Shown here in pieces: positions 8,339 through 16,394 of a stretch of DNA of 64,000 nt; positions within the stretch are counted from its first letter, which is position 1, and each line of letters begins with the position of its first letter. The DNA is from CAZMGT01 sp964565895 (lineage in GTDB: Bacteria; Armatimonadota; Zipacnadia; UBA1398; CAZMGT01). A program made the position numbers and the translations under genes. The notes below the pieces were generated by a model. The model did no database searches, had not been told where the DNA came from, and was given only the letters and a program-made list of their open reading frames with translations. The DNA is taken from contig CAZMGT010000005.1 of NCBI GenBank assembly GCA_964565895.1, forward strand, positions 1 through 64,000, read 5' to 3'.

Positions 8339-9454
8339 TTGTTGCCTTGCTTGCGCCGCTTGTCGCCGCTGTCTGCCGTTGCCCTCGCCTGGGCCGCGTT
8401 TGTTTTAGCGTGCGCGGCGCCGTGCGCGCGGGCCGACGGCCTTGCCGCGTATGTCCTTGTGGGCGAGCTCGACCGCCTGAGCTATGATGCCCGCGCCGCG
8501 GGAATGGGCGGCGCGGCGCTTGCCGTAGAGGGCCTGTCGGCAGCGGCGGTGGAGAACCCGGCGACGCTCGCCCGCGGCTTTGCCCCGGACTTTTCCCTGG
8601 GCTATTCGGGCCGGTCGCCCAGCGGGCCGGCGGGCGCCGCGCAATACTTCCTCGCGGGAACGCCCGCGCGCATCGTTACCCCCGAGCACTTTGCGCACAT
8701 GTATCGCCTGGCGCTGCAAAGCGCCGGCCCGGCCCGCGGCGAGCTTACTGCGTTTTGCGCTGCGCGTTGCGGGCGGTTCGCCCTGTTTGGGACAAAGGCG
8801 GGCGTTGCTCGGCCGGTCCTTAGTGCGGGCGCCGCGGGAGGGGCGCAGACGGTAACCGTCGTCGGCCCCGGGTTGGAGTACGAGGCGCTGGGCGCGGCAT
8901 ATGCCTTGCCTCTTGGCGGGCACCACTCGCTGGGGCTGGCCCTGCGCCAAGTGCGCATGTTCCGCGCGCAGCTTAACTATACCGCCCGGCGCGGGCCTTC
9001 GGGGAATGTTGCGCTGAGCTCCGACCGCTCGACGGTCGAGCAGGGGCTGGCCTGGGCCGCTGAGCTGTCGTGGTATTACCGCGGGCGGCGCTGGGCCGCT
9101 GGGGCCGTTTTGCGCCACGCCACGGCCCCGCGGTTTTGCGCGTTCTCCAGCGGCGCGCGCTGGTCGCTCGAGCCCTCGTGCGATCTCGGCCTCGCTTGGC
9201 GCTCGGCTGCGAGGGCGGATCTTCTCGCTGCCGACGTGCGCAACGCCTTTTCCGCCAACGGCGGCAGGCCCGTGCTTCGCCTGGGTTGGGAGCACCGTTT
9301 CGGCGGCGGCCGCGGCTGGCGAGCGCACGCCGGCGCCTGCGACGGGCGTCTCGCGCTGGGCCTTGGCTGGGGCTCGCCGCGCGTGGCCGCAGACCTAAGC
9401 TTTCGCCCCGGGCGCTCTCCCTCGGCCTCGTTTAGCGTTGGCTTGAGGTTCTAG
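8339..9454 (+). CDS. Outer-membrane beta-barrel protein, PorV/UPF0164-like
   Basis: The start is taken as TTG 8339, preceded by AGGAGA 6 bases upstream; the frame is open back to GTG 8252, but that start would put a long Arg/Pro-rich stretch before the signal peptide. The 371-residue product has a signal peptide (A-L-A-W-A-A-F-V-L-A-C...A-R-A). The mature start reads A-A-G-M-G-G-A-A-L-A-V-E-G and then V-E-N-P-A-T-L-A, the pattern of PorV/FadL-related barrels (G-M-G-G-A ... N-P-A). Many alternating amphipathic strands follow, and the last residue is Phe, as in BAM substrates. Function unknown: transport or surface assembly. Confidence 0.75.
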   Translation: MLPCLRRLSPLSAVALAWAAFVLACAAPCARADGLAAYVLVGELDRLSYDARAAGMGGAALAVEGLSAAAVENPATLARGFAPDFSLGYSGRSPSGPAGAAQYFLAGTPARIVTPEHFAHMYRLALQSAGPARGELTAFCAARCGRFALFGTKAGVARPVLSAGAAGGAQTVTVVGPGLEYEALGAAYALPLGGHHSLGLALRQVRMFRAQLNYTARRGPSGNVALSSDRSTVEQGLAWAAELSWYYRGRRWAAGAVLRHATAPRFCAFSSGARWSLEPSCDLGLAWRSAARADLLAADVRNAFSANGGRPVLRLGWEHRFGGGRGWRAHAGACDGRLALGLGWGSPRVAADLSFRPGRSPSASFSVGLRF

Positions 9455-9497
9455 CGGCTCAGGGTGTGCTTGCAGGGGCAAGCTGTGTTGGCGAAGG

Positions 9498-9520
9498 GTT
9501 CCCGCCGCCGGGGCGGGAAC
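9498..9520 (+). other. GC-rich stem-loop upstream of the flavoenzyme gene
   Basis: A perfect 9-bp inverted repeat (GTTCCCGCC / GGCGGGAAC) with a 5-base loop lies between the barrel gene (ends 9454) and the Tat flavoprotein gene (starts 9574). No T-run follows, so it is not a classical intrinsic terminator. It could slow transcription, protect a processed 3' end, or be an operator. Low confidence in function. Confidence 0.4.
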
Positions 9521-9573
9521 GATCCGCGCAGCTGCGGCAGTTTTCAGCAACAACCAGCGAGGCGGGAGGAGAG

Positions 9574-11040
9574 ATGAACCGGCGGCAGTTTTCTCGGCAC
9601 AGCCTGCTTTTGGGAATGGGAATTTTGGCCGGCTCCGCGCGCGGCGCGCAGGGCGCATATAGCGCCGCGGAGGGGCAATACTACGACGAGCCCCCGCGCA
9701 GGCTGCCGGCAAGGCAGTTCGACGTGCTCGTCGCCGGCGCGGGCACGGCGGGCGTTGTCGCGGCGATTGCCGCTGCGCGCCAGGGGGCAAAGACGGCGCT
9801 TGTGGAGATTAAGGGCTACCCCGGGGGCACGGTCACCGAGGGTGGCACGGCGCTGCATAGCTTTTACAACCTTTGGCGCCCGTTTCCCGGGGTGCAAAAG
9901 CGTCAGGTTGTTCGGGGCATCGCCCAGGAGATAATCGACCGCTTAATGGCCATTGGCGGGTGCACGGGGCATGGCGAGCAAACCATCGGCGCCGACCGCG
10001 ACTCCGCGTGCACGGCGATCGACGTCGAGCTGTACAAGCTTGTCGCGTTCGAGATGCTCGCCGAGGCTGGGGTAGCGGTGTTCGTGAACACAATGCTCGT
10101 TGGGGCGGTCGTCCAGGGCGCGGTTGTGCGCGGGGCGATTGTCGAGAGCCGCTCGGGGCGCGAGGTGTTTTTCGCCAAAAGCTTCGTAGATTGCACGGGC
10201 TACGGCGACTTGGCGGCGTTCGCCGGCGCGGAGTATTCCGAGCCGAACGACTATGCCGTGTGCAACAGCATTGGCTTGGCCAACGTAAGCATGGAGAAGT
10301 ACTACGAGTTCCTAAAAAAGCACGATGCGCTAACCGAGTATGCCACCGGCTGGCGCGACGGCAAGGAGGGACAGATTGTTCGCCTCAACGGGCGCTGGGC
10401 GAACCTGCCCCAAGGCTTCGCCGAGGAGGCCCGGCGCCTGGGCGTCTCCCTGGTCACCACCACCGTGCACGACAACTACTTTATGTTCATTAAAATCAAC
10501 ATGAAGCTCGCCAAAAGCCCAACCAACCGCGACGAGGTGGCCCAGGCCGAGCTTGAGCTGCGCCGCCGCCAGGTTAAGGCGGTGGAGCTGTTTCGCAAAT
10601 ACGTCCCGGGCTGCGAGCGGGCGTTTATCGCGCGCACAAGCCCCCGCCTAAATATTCGTCGCGCGCGGTGTATCAGGTGCGACTACGACATTACCCACGA
10701 GGACGTAGTCAACGCACGGCACTTTGACGACGATGTTTTCGTCTATGGCTTTCACGACATGGCCCCACGCTATACCGTGGGCCGGGGGGAGACCTATGGG
10801 GTCCCCTACCGCGCGCTTATCGTCAGCGGGCGGGAGAACCTGTTTTGCGCGGGGATGATGATTACCTCCGACCGCCGGGCGCACATGTCCACGCGCAACA
10901 CCGTGTGCTGCATGGGCCAGGGGCAGGCCGCGGGGACGGCAGCCGCCCTGTGCGCCCTGCGCAACATCGGCGCGCGCGAGCTCCCCTATCCCCTGCTCCG
11001 CAAAAAGCTCGAGCAAGGCGGCGTTTACTTCGAAGGCTAG
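9574..11040 (+). CDS. Tat-exported FAD-dependent oxidoreductase (FAD_oxidored-type)
   Basis: This is a 488-residue protein. GGGAGGAG lies just before ATG 9574, which gives a short Tat signal (N-R-R-Q-F-S-R-H then L-L-L-G-M-G-I-L-A-G). The dinucleotide-binding motif V-L-V-A-G-A-G-T-A-G-V-V-A-A-I-A-A-A-R-Q-G is at residue ~50, followed by V-E-I-K-G-Y-P-G-G-T-V-T-E-G-G and later D-C-T-G-Y-G-D-L-A-A. The final part (M-S-T-R-N-T-V-C-C-M-G-Q-G-Q-A-A-G-T-A-A-A) is the C-terminal FAD block of this large family, often found in sugar-related catabolic loci. A 119-base leader with a stem-loop precedes it. Substrate not inferable. Confidence 0.88.
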   Translation: MNRRQFSRHSLLLGMGILAGSARGAQGAYSAAEGQYYDEPPRRLPARQFDVLVAGAGTAGVVAAIAAARQGAKTALVEIKGYPGGTVTEGGTALHSFYNLWRPFPGVQKRQVVRGIAQEIIDRLMAIGGCTGHGEQTIGADRDSACTAIDVELYKLVAFEMLAEAGVAVFVNTMLVGAVVQGAVVRGAIVESRSGREVFFAKSFVDCTGYGDLAAFAGAEYSEPNDYAVCNSIGLANVSMEKYYEFLKKHDALTEYATGWRDGKEGQIVRLNGRWANLPQGFAEEARRLGVSLVTTTVHDNYFMFIKINMKLAKSPTNRDEVAQAELELRRRQVKAVELFRKYVPGCERAFIARTSPRLNIRRARCIRCDYDITHEDVVNARHFDDDVFVYGFHDMAPRYTVGRGETYGVPYRALIVSGRENLFCAGMMITSDRRAHMSTRNTVCCMGQGQAAGTAAALCALRNIGARELPYPLLRKKLEQGGVYFEG

Positions 11041-11201
11041 CGCGCCGGGCAAAAGCAGCCCTCACGCGCGGGAAGCTTCGCCCGGGCGAGCCCTTCGCGG
11101 AGCGCCGACGGCGGTGGCCACCGCGGGGCGGCGCGTGGGCCGCCCTCAGCGAAGGGTTTGCTCGCCTGCTGTACGAAGCACTGCCTGAGGAGGCGCGGGC
11201 G

Positions 11202-12068
11202 ATGCGCTGGGCGCGGATTAGCCTTGGCGTGCCCGAGGAGGTCGCCGAAACAGGCTCGTACCTGCTGCTTGAGCTCGGCTGCCGCGGGGTGGAGATCATC
11301 GGCGAGCGGCGCATCGTCCGCCTCATCGCCTACCTCCCCGCCGACGCCACCCTCCAGCGCCGCCTGCACCAGCTCAAACAACGCGCCGACGCCGCGGCGG
11401 CGGAGTTTGGCTTCCACCGTGGGGTAGACCTCTCCCTCAGCTTCATCGAGGACGAAGACTGGGCAAGCGCCTGGCGTGCGTATTTCCAACCCCTGCGCAT
11501 CGGGCGGAAAATCGTCATCGCCCCCACGTGGACCGAGGTGCCCACGAAGCCGGGCGACGCCGTCGTTCGGCTCGACCCAGGAATGGCCTTTGGCACAGGA
11601 ACGCACCAGACGACGCAGCTTTGTCTGGAGGCCCTCGAGGTGGCCATTGGCGGGGGAGAGACGGTGTTCGACGTGGGCTGCGGGAGCGGGATTTTGAGCA
11701 TCGCCGCGATAAAGCTTGGCGCGGCGCGCGCCCTGGCTATTGATTGCGACCCCCTCGCCGTAGAGGCCACGCGCGAAAACGCCGAGCTCAACGGCATTGC
11801 CCAGCGCGTCGAAGTCCGCCTGGGCAACTTGTTGGAAGGCGTCGCCGGCCGCGCGGAGATCGTCGTCGCCAACCTCACCGGCCACGCCGTGGCCGAGCTC
11901 GCCCCTGACGTTCCCGGGCACCTCAGCCCGGGCGGGCTGTTCATCTCCTCGGGGATAACCGAGCACAGCGCCGCGCGCGTCGAGGAGGTCATTGGCCGCG
12001 CTGGGCTAGAAATAAAGCACATCTGGGCGCGCGATGAGTGGCGCTGTATCATCGCTCGCGGGCGCTAG
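11202..12068 (+). CDS. prmA: Ribosomal protein L11 methyltransferase
   Basis: The 288-residue SAM-dependent enzyme trimethylates ribosomal protein L11. The N-terminal substrate-binding domain starts R-W-A-R-I-S-L-G-V-P-E-E-V-A-E; E-D-W-A-S-A-W-R-A-Y-F-Q-P-L and D-P-G-M-A-F-G-T-G-T-H-Q-T-T are PrmA signatures; D-V-G-C-G-S-G-I-L-S-I-A-A binds SAM; V-V-A-N-L-T is the (D/N)-P-P-Y-equivalent motif seen as V-A-N-I-L in PrmA. ATG 11202 follows TGAGGAGG by 8 bases. Its length matches the family (about 290-300). It is followed after 30 bases by another methyltransferase. Confidence 0.93.
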   Translation: MRWARISLGVPEEVAETGSYLLLELGCRGVEIIGERRIVRLIAYLPADATLQRRLHQLKQRADAAAAEFGFHRGVDLSLSFIEDEDWASAWRAYFQPLRIGRKIVIAPTWTEVPTKPGDAVVRLDPGMAFGTGTHQTTQLCLEALEVAIGGGETVFDVGCGSGILSIAAIKLGAARALAIDCDPLAVEATRENAELNGIAQRVEVRLGNLLEGVAGRAEIVVANLTGHAVAELAPDVPGHLSPGGLFISSGITEHSAARVEEVIGRAGLEIKHIWARDEWRCIIARGR

Positions 12069-12098
12069 GGCACATCTTGCGCGCCGGAGGCGCGGCAC

Positions 12099-12866
12099 AT
12101 GGCCAAGCCGGCAAAACAGTTTACCCGCGTCGCCAAATACTACGACCTGCTCATGCGCGAGGTCCCCTACGAATATTGGGCGGACTACGTGGAGCAGATT
12201 ATCGCGCGCGAGCGGGCGGAGGTCTACGACGGGCTGGACCTCGCCTGCGGCACGGGAAGCGTAGGTTTGGCCCTCGAGCGCCGCGGGTATCGTATGGTGG
12301 GCGCGGATGTCTCCGAGGCTATGGTGCGCGTCGCTGCGCAGCGGGCGCGCGAATGCGGGGCGCGGTTTCCCGTCGTCGTGTGCGATGCGCAGCGGCTGTG
12401 TTTTAGGTCGGCGTTTGATTTCGTAGTATCGTTGTTCGATAGCTTGAACTACATTACAACCGACGAAGGCCTGGCGCGGACGTTTCGCGGTGTTGCGCGC
12501 GCGCTGCGGCCGCGGGGGCTGTTTATTTTCGACCTAAACACAATCCGCGCGCTAAAGCTAAACCTGTTCACGCAAAGCAACTTCAGCCCGCACAGCCCGC
12601 TGAAATATAAGTGGGAAAGCCGCTACGACGAGAAAAACCGCCTGTGCACCGTGGTTATGCACTTTTGGTACGAATGCGACGGCAAGCGCGAGGAGTTTAC
12701 CGAGGTACACTACCAACGGGGCTATACGCTGGAGGAGATACGCTGCTGGCTCTGGGACGCCGGGCTCGAACTGGTGCGCGCCTACGACGGTTACACGTTT
12801 CGCCGGCCGAGCCGCTGGACGAACCGTGTGTTTTGCGTGGCGCGTAAACGTCGCGGCATTTTGTAA
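12099..12866 (+). CDS. Class I SAM-dependent methyltransferase
   Basis: This is a 255-residue protein. It opens with A-K-Y-Y-D-L-L-M, common in small-molecule methyltransferases, then D-L-A-C-G-T-G-S-V-G-L-A-L (SAM motif I), V-G-A-D-V-S-E-A-M (motif II acidic turn), V-V-S-L-F-D-S-L-N-Y-I and L-R-P-R-G-L-F-I-F-D-L-N-T (motif III). GGAGG precedes ATG 12099. It lies directly downstream of prmA and is probably co-transcribed. The C-terminal ~90 residues are a beta-rich extension (W-E-S-R-Y-D ... F-W-Y-E-C-D-G-K-R) that may hold the substrate. Substrate unknown. Confidence 0.85.
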   Translation: MAKPAKQFTRVAKYYDLLMREVPYEYWADYVEQIIARERAEVYDGLDLACGTGSVGLALERRGYRMVGADVSEAMVRVAAQRARECGARFPVVVCDAQRLCFRSAFDFVVSLFDSLNYITTDEGLARTFRGVARALRPRGLFIFDLNTIRALKLNLFTQSNFSPHSPLKYKWESRYDEKNRLCTVVMHFWYECDGKREEFTEVHYQRGYTLEEIRCWLWDAGLELVRAYDGYTFRRPSRWTNRVFCVARKRRGIL

Positions 12867-12938
12867 TTTTTGCCCCCCGCGCCGGCGTCTTAAATAATAG
12901 CCGCTGACCGCTGCGCGGAGGTGCGGGAGGTGTCGCCG

Positions 12939-13382
12939 ATGAACCGAGGGCTGTGGTTGGGTGTATGCGCTGCGCTTGCCGCGACGGCGCTCTGGGCTGG
13001 CTGCGGCGGTATTCGCGTAAAGGATGACACCCCCGATGGTCTCCTCGACTCCCTGCTCCAGCTCATCCGCGCGGGGCAATACGATCGCGCCGCCGAGCTG
13101 TTCGACTATAACCAAGAGGCGCTCAAGAAAAACCCGGACTGGTATACATTCAGCAGCACCCAGCGCTATGAAATCGTGGAGAAAATGCGCGAGGATCGCG
13201 CCCTTATGCTCAGCGACTGGGCCCGCCGCCAGGACGGCCTGGAGCAAATGACCACCAAGCTCCTGCGCGTCCGCGGAGACACGGCGAGCGGCTCGATTAT
13301 CGCCGGCGACCGCGAGAAGGTGCGCGTGAAAATGCGGAAGGTCGAGGACAAGTGGCGGCTGTCCGACTTCCACCCGCTATAG
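12939..13382 (+). CDS. Small lipoprotein, unknown function
   Basis: The 147-residue product starts at ATG 12939 (GGGAGG 9 bases before it). It has a lipoprotein signal peptide with lipobox L-W-A-G-C, then a charged helical domain: a G-Q-Y-D-R-A-A-E-L-F helix pair, then a strand-rich end V-K-M-R-K-V-E-D-K-W-R-L-S-D. This layout resembles DUF4878/NTF2-like cone-fold lipoproteins that end in W-(K/R)-(L/I). The 3' end overlaps the start region of the next gene by 31 bases. Function unknown; a membrane-tethered periplasmic or outer-membrane accessory protein is inferred. Confidence 0.75.
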   Translation: MNRGLWLGVCAALAATALWAGCGGIRVKDDTPDGLLDSLLQLIRAGQYDRAAELFDYNQEALKKNPDWYTFSSTQRYEIVEKMREDRALMLSDWARRQDGLEQMTTKLLRVRGDTASGSIIAGDREKVRVKMRKVEDKWRLSDFHPL

Positions 13383-14641
13383 CCCAAGCCTCGGCGCGCC
13401 GGCTTTCCGCCTTGCTCCTCGCCGCCGCCTTCGCCCTGGCCTCGGCGCGCGCTGCCGCGCTTGTCCCCCAGAGCACCGTAGAGACGCACCGCATCAGGAT
13501 AACCAACGCCGCGGGCGGCCTGGTCGAAGTAAGCGCCGACCGCGGGCGATCGTGGGTTTGCGTGGGCAGGGTCCTCCGCCCCGCGCACTCCCTGGCGCGC
13601 GGGTTTGCCGCCTCGCGCTGGGCGAAAGACGGCGCCGTGGCCGCCGTCGCCGTTCACGGCATTCGCGTTCGCGTAGGGCCGACAGAGGATGGCGAACGCG
13701 GGGCGCTGTTTAGCGTCGTCCCCAAGGAGTTCAGCCACCTCCCTTCCGGCTACGGCGGGCACATCCCCGGCGCCTCGGGAATCTACACCGACATCCCCGC
13801 GGGGACGTCCATCTTCCGCAACCTCGCCCCATTTGTGGGCAACCCCGTGTTTGTTCAGTACAAAGACCAACTCGTGCGCGTCGATGGCGACTACCTCCCC
13901 CTGCCCGAGGACCGCATCGTAATCGTCGTCCGCCGGCCGCGGATCATGCCTACGAGCATCGAGTTCGAAAACCGCGCCGGGGGCCTGGTTACCCTGCGCC
14001 ATGGCGCGGCAAGCGAGGTGATCATCGCCCGCGTGAAGCGGCCGGTGCGCGGGGTGGGACGGTTCGACGCCACGGGCTACACGGGCATCGGGTGCATTAA
14101 CACCAACCACGCGGGCGTGATTACCATCTCCACGGCCCCGGATGTCAACGGCAACGGCGAGCTTGTTCCAAACTCGGGCGAAACGCGCGGGGGGTTTATG
14201 ATCCAGCCCAACCGGCATGCCGAGGAAGAGGGCTATCCTGTGTTTCAGGTAATGGTCGTCGAGCCGCCGAGCGCGGACAGCTCCCCGCTTGAGGGCCAGC
14301 CCCCGCTGTTTTCCGGCTACCTAAGCTTGCAGTTTCAAAGCCGCGACCCAGAGCGCAGCTTCGTCTGCCAAATGCGCGTGGACGGCGGGCCGTGGGAGCA
14401 GCTCCCCGCCTATGTTGGCGTAAACAGCCGCTTGTTTACAGCCGCAGGCCTAACCTCGTACTTTCGCAAGCAGGGCAGCGCGCGCGTCGCGCGCGAGGGG
14501 GTTACGCACCTGCGCATCCTGTTTCCCAAGCTAACCTACGAAGCCCAAGCGGCCGCCTGCTGGGCGCTTTGCCGCTGGCTTTGCCTGGCGGGCGCCAGGT
14601 TTGGCTGTGGGGGCTATACCTGCTCGACCATCCTGTCGTAA
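13352..14641 (+). CDS. Exported protein of unknown function with Cys-rich C-terminal tail
   Basis: The protein has up to 429 residues from GTG 13352, which overlaps the preceding lipoprotein gene. A signal peptide is clear (L-S-A-L-L-L-A-A-A-F-A-L-A-S-A-R-A-A-A). The body is beta-rich with no motif I recognise; D-V-N-G-N-G-E-L-V-P-N-S-G-E resembles a dockerin/EF-hand-like Asp-rich loop (D-x-N-x-N-G). The last ~35 residues change character, with five cysteines in a short hydrophobic tail, and the final 28 bases overlap the 3' end of the convergent aldolase gene. A frameshift near 14535 could have created this tail. The start could be internal, nearer the signal peptide. Confidence 0.65.
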   Translation: MAAVRLPPAIAQASARRLSALLLAAAFALASARAAALVPQSTVETHRIRITNAAGGLVEVSADRGRSWVCVGRVLRPAHSLARGFAASRWAKDGAVAAVAVHGIRVRVGPTEDGERGALFSVVPKEFSHLPSGYGGHIPGASGIYTDIPAGTSIFRNLAPFVGNPVFVQYKDQLVRVDGDYLPLPEDRIVIVVRRPRIMPTSIEFENRAGGLVTLRHGAASEVIIARVKRPVRGVGRFDATGYTGIGCINTNHAGVITISTAPDVNGNGELVPNSGETRGGFMIQPNRHAEEEGYPVFQVMVVEPPSADSSPLEGQPPLFSGYLSLQFQSRDPERSFVCQMRVDGGPWEQLPAYVGVNSRLFTAAGLTSYFRKQGSARVAREGVTHLRILFPKLTYEAQAAACWALCRWLCLAGARFGCGGYTCSTILS

Positions 14642-15615
14642 AACTCCACGAGGGTCTCTTTTCCCTTGTTTTCCATAAACTTGATCGCCTCGCGCGGGTG
14701 CTGGTTGAGCTGGCCGGTGATCATATAGGGCAGGTCAAAACCCCAGTTCATCTTCTTGCGCAGGGGTATGATGTGCTCCTCGATACACTTGATGATCGGC
14801 CGCAGGCGATACTTGGGGTTTTTCAAAAAGCCAATCAACAGCTCCATGGGGCAGTTTCCCGCCCCGCGCCCAAGCCCGGCAAGCGTCGCGTCGAGCCGGT
14901 TTGCCCCCTCGATGATCGCCTCGATGGTGTTGGCATAGGCGAGCTGCTGGTTGTTGTGCGCGTGGATCCCCAGCTCCTTGCCCGAGGCCTTGGTTACCGC
15001 GAGGTACTTCCGCGCCAGCGCTTGAATCTCTTCCGTATACAGCGCGCCGAAGCTGTCTACCAGGTAAATGACATCTACCTCGGTCTCCGCGAGAACATCC
15101 AGCGCCTCGTTTAAGTCGTCCTCGTGCACGGTGGAGACGGCCATGAGGTTAACCGTTGTCTCATAGCCCTTGTCGTGAGCGTCTTTGATCATGTCGATCG
15201 CCGTGGGGATTTGGTGGATATAGGTGGCCACGCGGATCATGTCGAGCACGCTTTGTTCGGCGGGAAGGATGTCCTCGCGGTAGTCGGTGCGTTCCGCGTC
15301 GGCCATTGCGGAAAGCTTAAGCTCGGTGGGGTTATCCCCAACGATGCGCCGAATGTCGTCCTCGTCGCAAAACTTCCACGCCCCGTATTCGTCCGGGGCA
15401 AAGATTTTCTTGGACGCCTTATAGCCGATCTCCATGTAGTCAATGCCCGCTTCGACGCAGGTTTCGTAAACGGCGCGCACGGTGCCATCTTCGAAGTAAT
15501 GATTGTTCATGAGGCCGCCGTCGCGAATGGTGCAGTCGAGCACGCGAATCTGCGGGCGCCAGGTAACCCAGGTGCCCTTTTCCTCTTTGCTCAATGGAGA
15601 GGGTCGCTCGCTCAT
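14614..15615 (-). CDS. HMGL-like aldolase family protein (4-hydroxy-2-oxovalerate aldolase/isopropylmalate synthase-type TIM barrel)
   Basis: This is a 333-residue protein. The signature R-V-L-D-C-T-I-R-D-G-G near the N-terminus corresponds to D-x-T-x-R-D-G of the DRE-TIM metallolyases; the metal site continues with H-A-H-N-N-Q and is followed by D-A-T-L-A-G-L-G-R-G-A-G-N. ATG 15615 is preceded by TAGGAGC. The family performs Claisen-type condensation or retro-aldol cleavage of 2-oxoacids with a divalent metal. The sequence is closest in feel to the stand-alone 'aldolase catalytic domain' proteins, without a LeuA regulatory domain. Substrate not inferable. Its 3' end overlaps the convergent gene by 28 bases. 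Confidence 0.85.
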   Translation of the reverse strand: MSERPSPLSKEEKGTWVTWRPQIRVLDCTIRDGGLMNNHYFEDGTVRAVYETCVEAGIDYMEIGYKASKKIFAPDEYGAWKFCDEDDIRRIVGDNPTELKLSAMADAERTDYREDILPAEQSVLDMIRVATYIHQIPTAIDMIKDAHDKGYETTVNLMAVSTVHEDDLNEALDVLAETEVDVIYLVDSFGALYTEEIQALARKYLAVTKASGKELGIHAHNNQQLAYANTIEAIIEGANRLDATLAGLGRGAGNCPMELLIGFLKNPKYRLRPIIKCIEEHIIPLRKKMNWGFDLPYMITGQLNQHPREAIKFMENKGKETLVEFYDRMVEQV

Positions 15616-15833
15616 CGGTCTGCTGCTCCTATTCTTGGGTAAACTTTTCCCCCGGCAAAATGCGGGCTGGCCGCCTTTTCGGCCACGAGCGGCGCCGGAC
15701 AAGCATAACTTCGCCCAAAAGTTGTGAAAAGCCCCCGCCCCCCGCCTCTCTCCCGCCACACGCTTCGCGCAGCCACACCCTTTCGCCGCTTTGGGACAAA
15801 CCCAAACCCCCGCGCGCACCCCTGCGCCCCGCG

Positions 15834-16340
15834 CTAAAACTCCATGCCCTTCTGCGCCTTAACCCCGCGGTCGAACGGGTGCTTTATGCAGCGCATCTCG
15901 GTAACCAAGTCCGCGGCAGCCACGACCTCGGGGGGCGCGTGGTCGCCCGTGAGCACAACGTGCACCTCCCGCGGCTTAGATTTGAGCAGCCGCAACACAT
16001 CGCCCACGGGAATCGCCCCATAGTGCACGACGTAGTTAATCTCGTCTAAAACGACAATGTCGTATTTTCCCCCGGCAATGGCCCATTGCGCGGCGTCCCA
16101 CGCCTCGCGCACGCGCTCGCGGTCTTCGTCGCTCCACTGCGCGGCGTCGGTGGGCACCCAGCCCCCGCCCATTACGCGGATCTCCAGCTCCGGAGCAAGG
16201 CGCTGCGCCGCGGCGAGCTCGCCGGTGTCCTTTCGCCCTTTTAGAAACTGGACGACCAAAACGCGCATCCCATGGCCCACGGCGCGCAGGGCAAGCCCCA
16301 GCGCCGCCGTCGTCTTCCCCTTCCCCGACCCCGAAAACAC
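15834..16340 (-). CDS. cobO: Corrinoid (cob(I)alamin) adenosyltransferase, CobA/CobO/BtuR type
   Basis: The ~168-residue ATP:corrinoid adenosyltransferase makes adenosylcobalamin. P-loop G-S-G-K-G-K-T-T-A-A-L-G sits almost at the N-terminus, followed by V-L-V-V-Q-F-L-K-G, D-I-V-V-L-D-E-I-N and L-T-G-D-H-A-P-P, all typical. The only canonical in-frame start is GTG 16340, only three residues before the P-loop and without a ribosome site. The frame is open back to a TAG that coincides with the end of the upstream aldo/keto reductase gene, and the extra residues (E-E-Q-R-N-G-L-I-V-V) match what BtuR proteins carry, so a non-canonical start upstream is possible. No other cobalamin gene is nearby. 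Confidence 0.88.
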   Translation of the reverse strand: MFSGSGKGKTTAALGLALRAVGHGMRVLVVQFLKGRKDTGELAAAQRLAPELEIRVMGGGWVPTDAAQWSDEDRERVREAWDAAQWAIAGGKYDIVVLDEINYVVHYGAIPVGDVLRLLKSKPREVHVVLTGDHAPPEVVAAADLVTEMRCIKHPFDRGVKAQKGMEF

Positions 16341-16394
16341 TACGATAAGCCCGTTGCGTTGCTCTTCCGCGGCAACCGCCTCCCTCTCGCGCGC

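Noticed and set aside
14584..14599. CCTGGCG/CGCCAGG hairpin as a bidirectional terminator
   Set aside because: It lies inside the coding sequence of the plus-strand gene, has a 2-base loop and lacks a T-run on either strand.
14392..15114. Long plus-strand open frame with a hydrophobic middle
   Set aside because: It overlaps two better genes on either side (13352-14641 and 14614-15615), has no ribosome site and reads as antisense of the aldolase gene.
15668..15685. TGGCCG/CGGCCA hairpin upstream of the aldolase gene as an attenuator
   Set aside because: Only six base pairs, no T-run and no leader peptide; such short repeats are frequent at this GC content.
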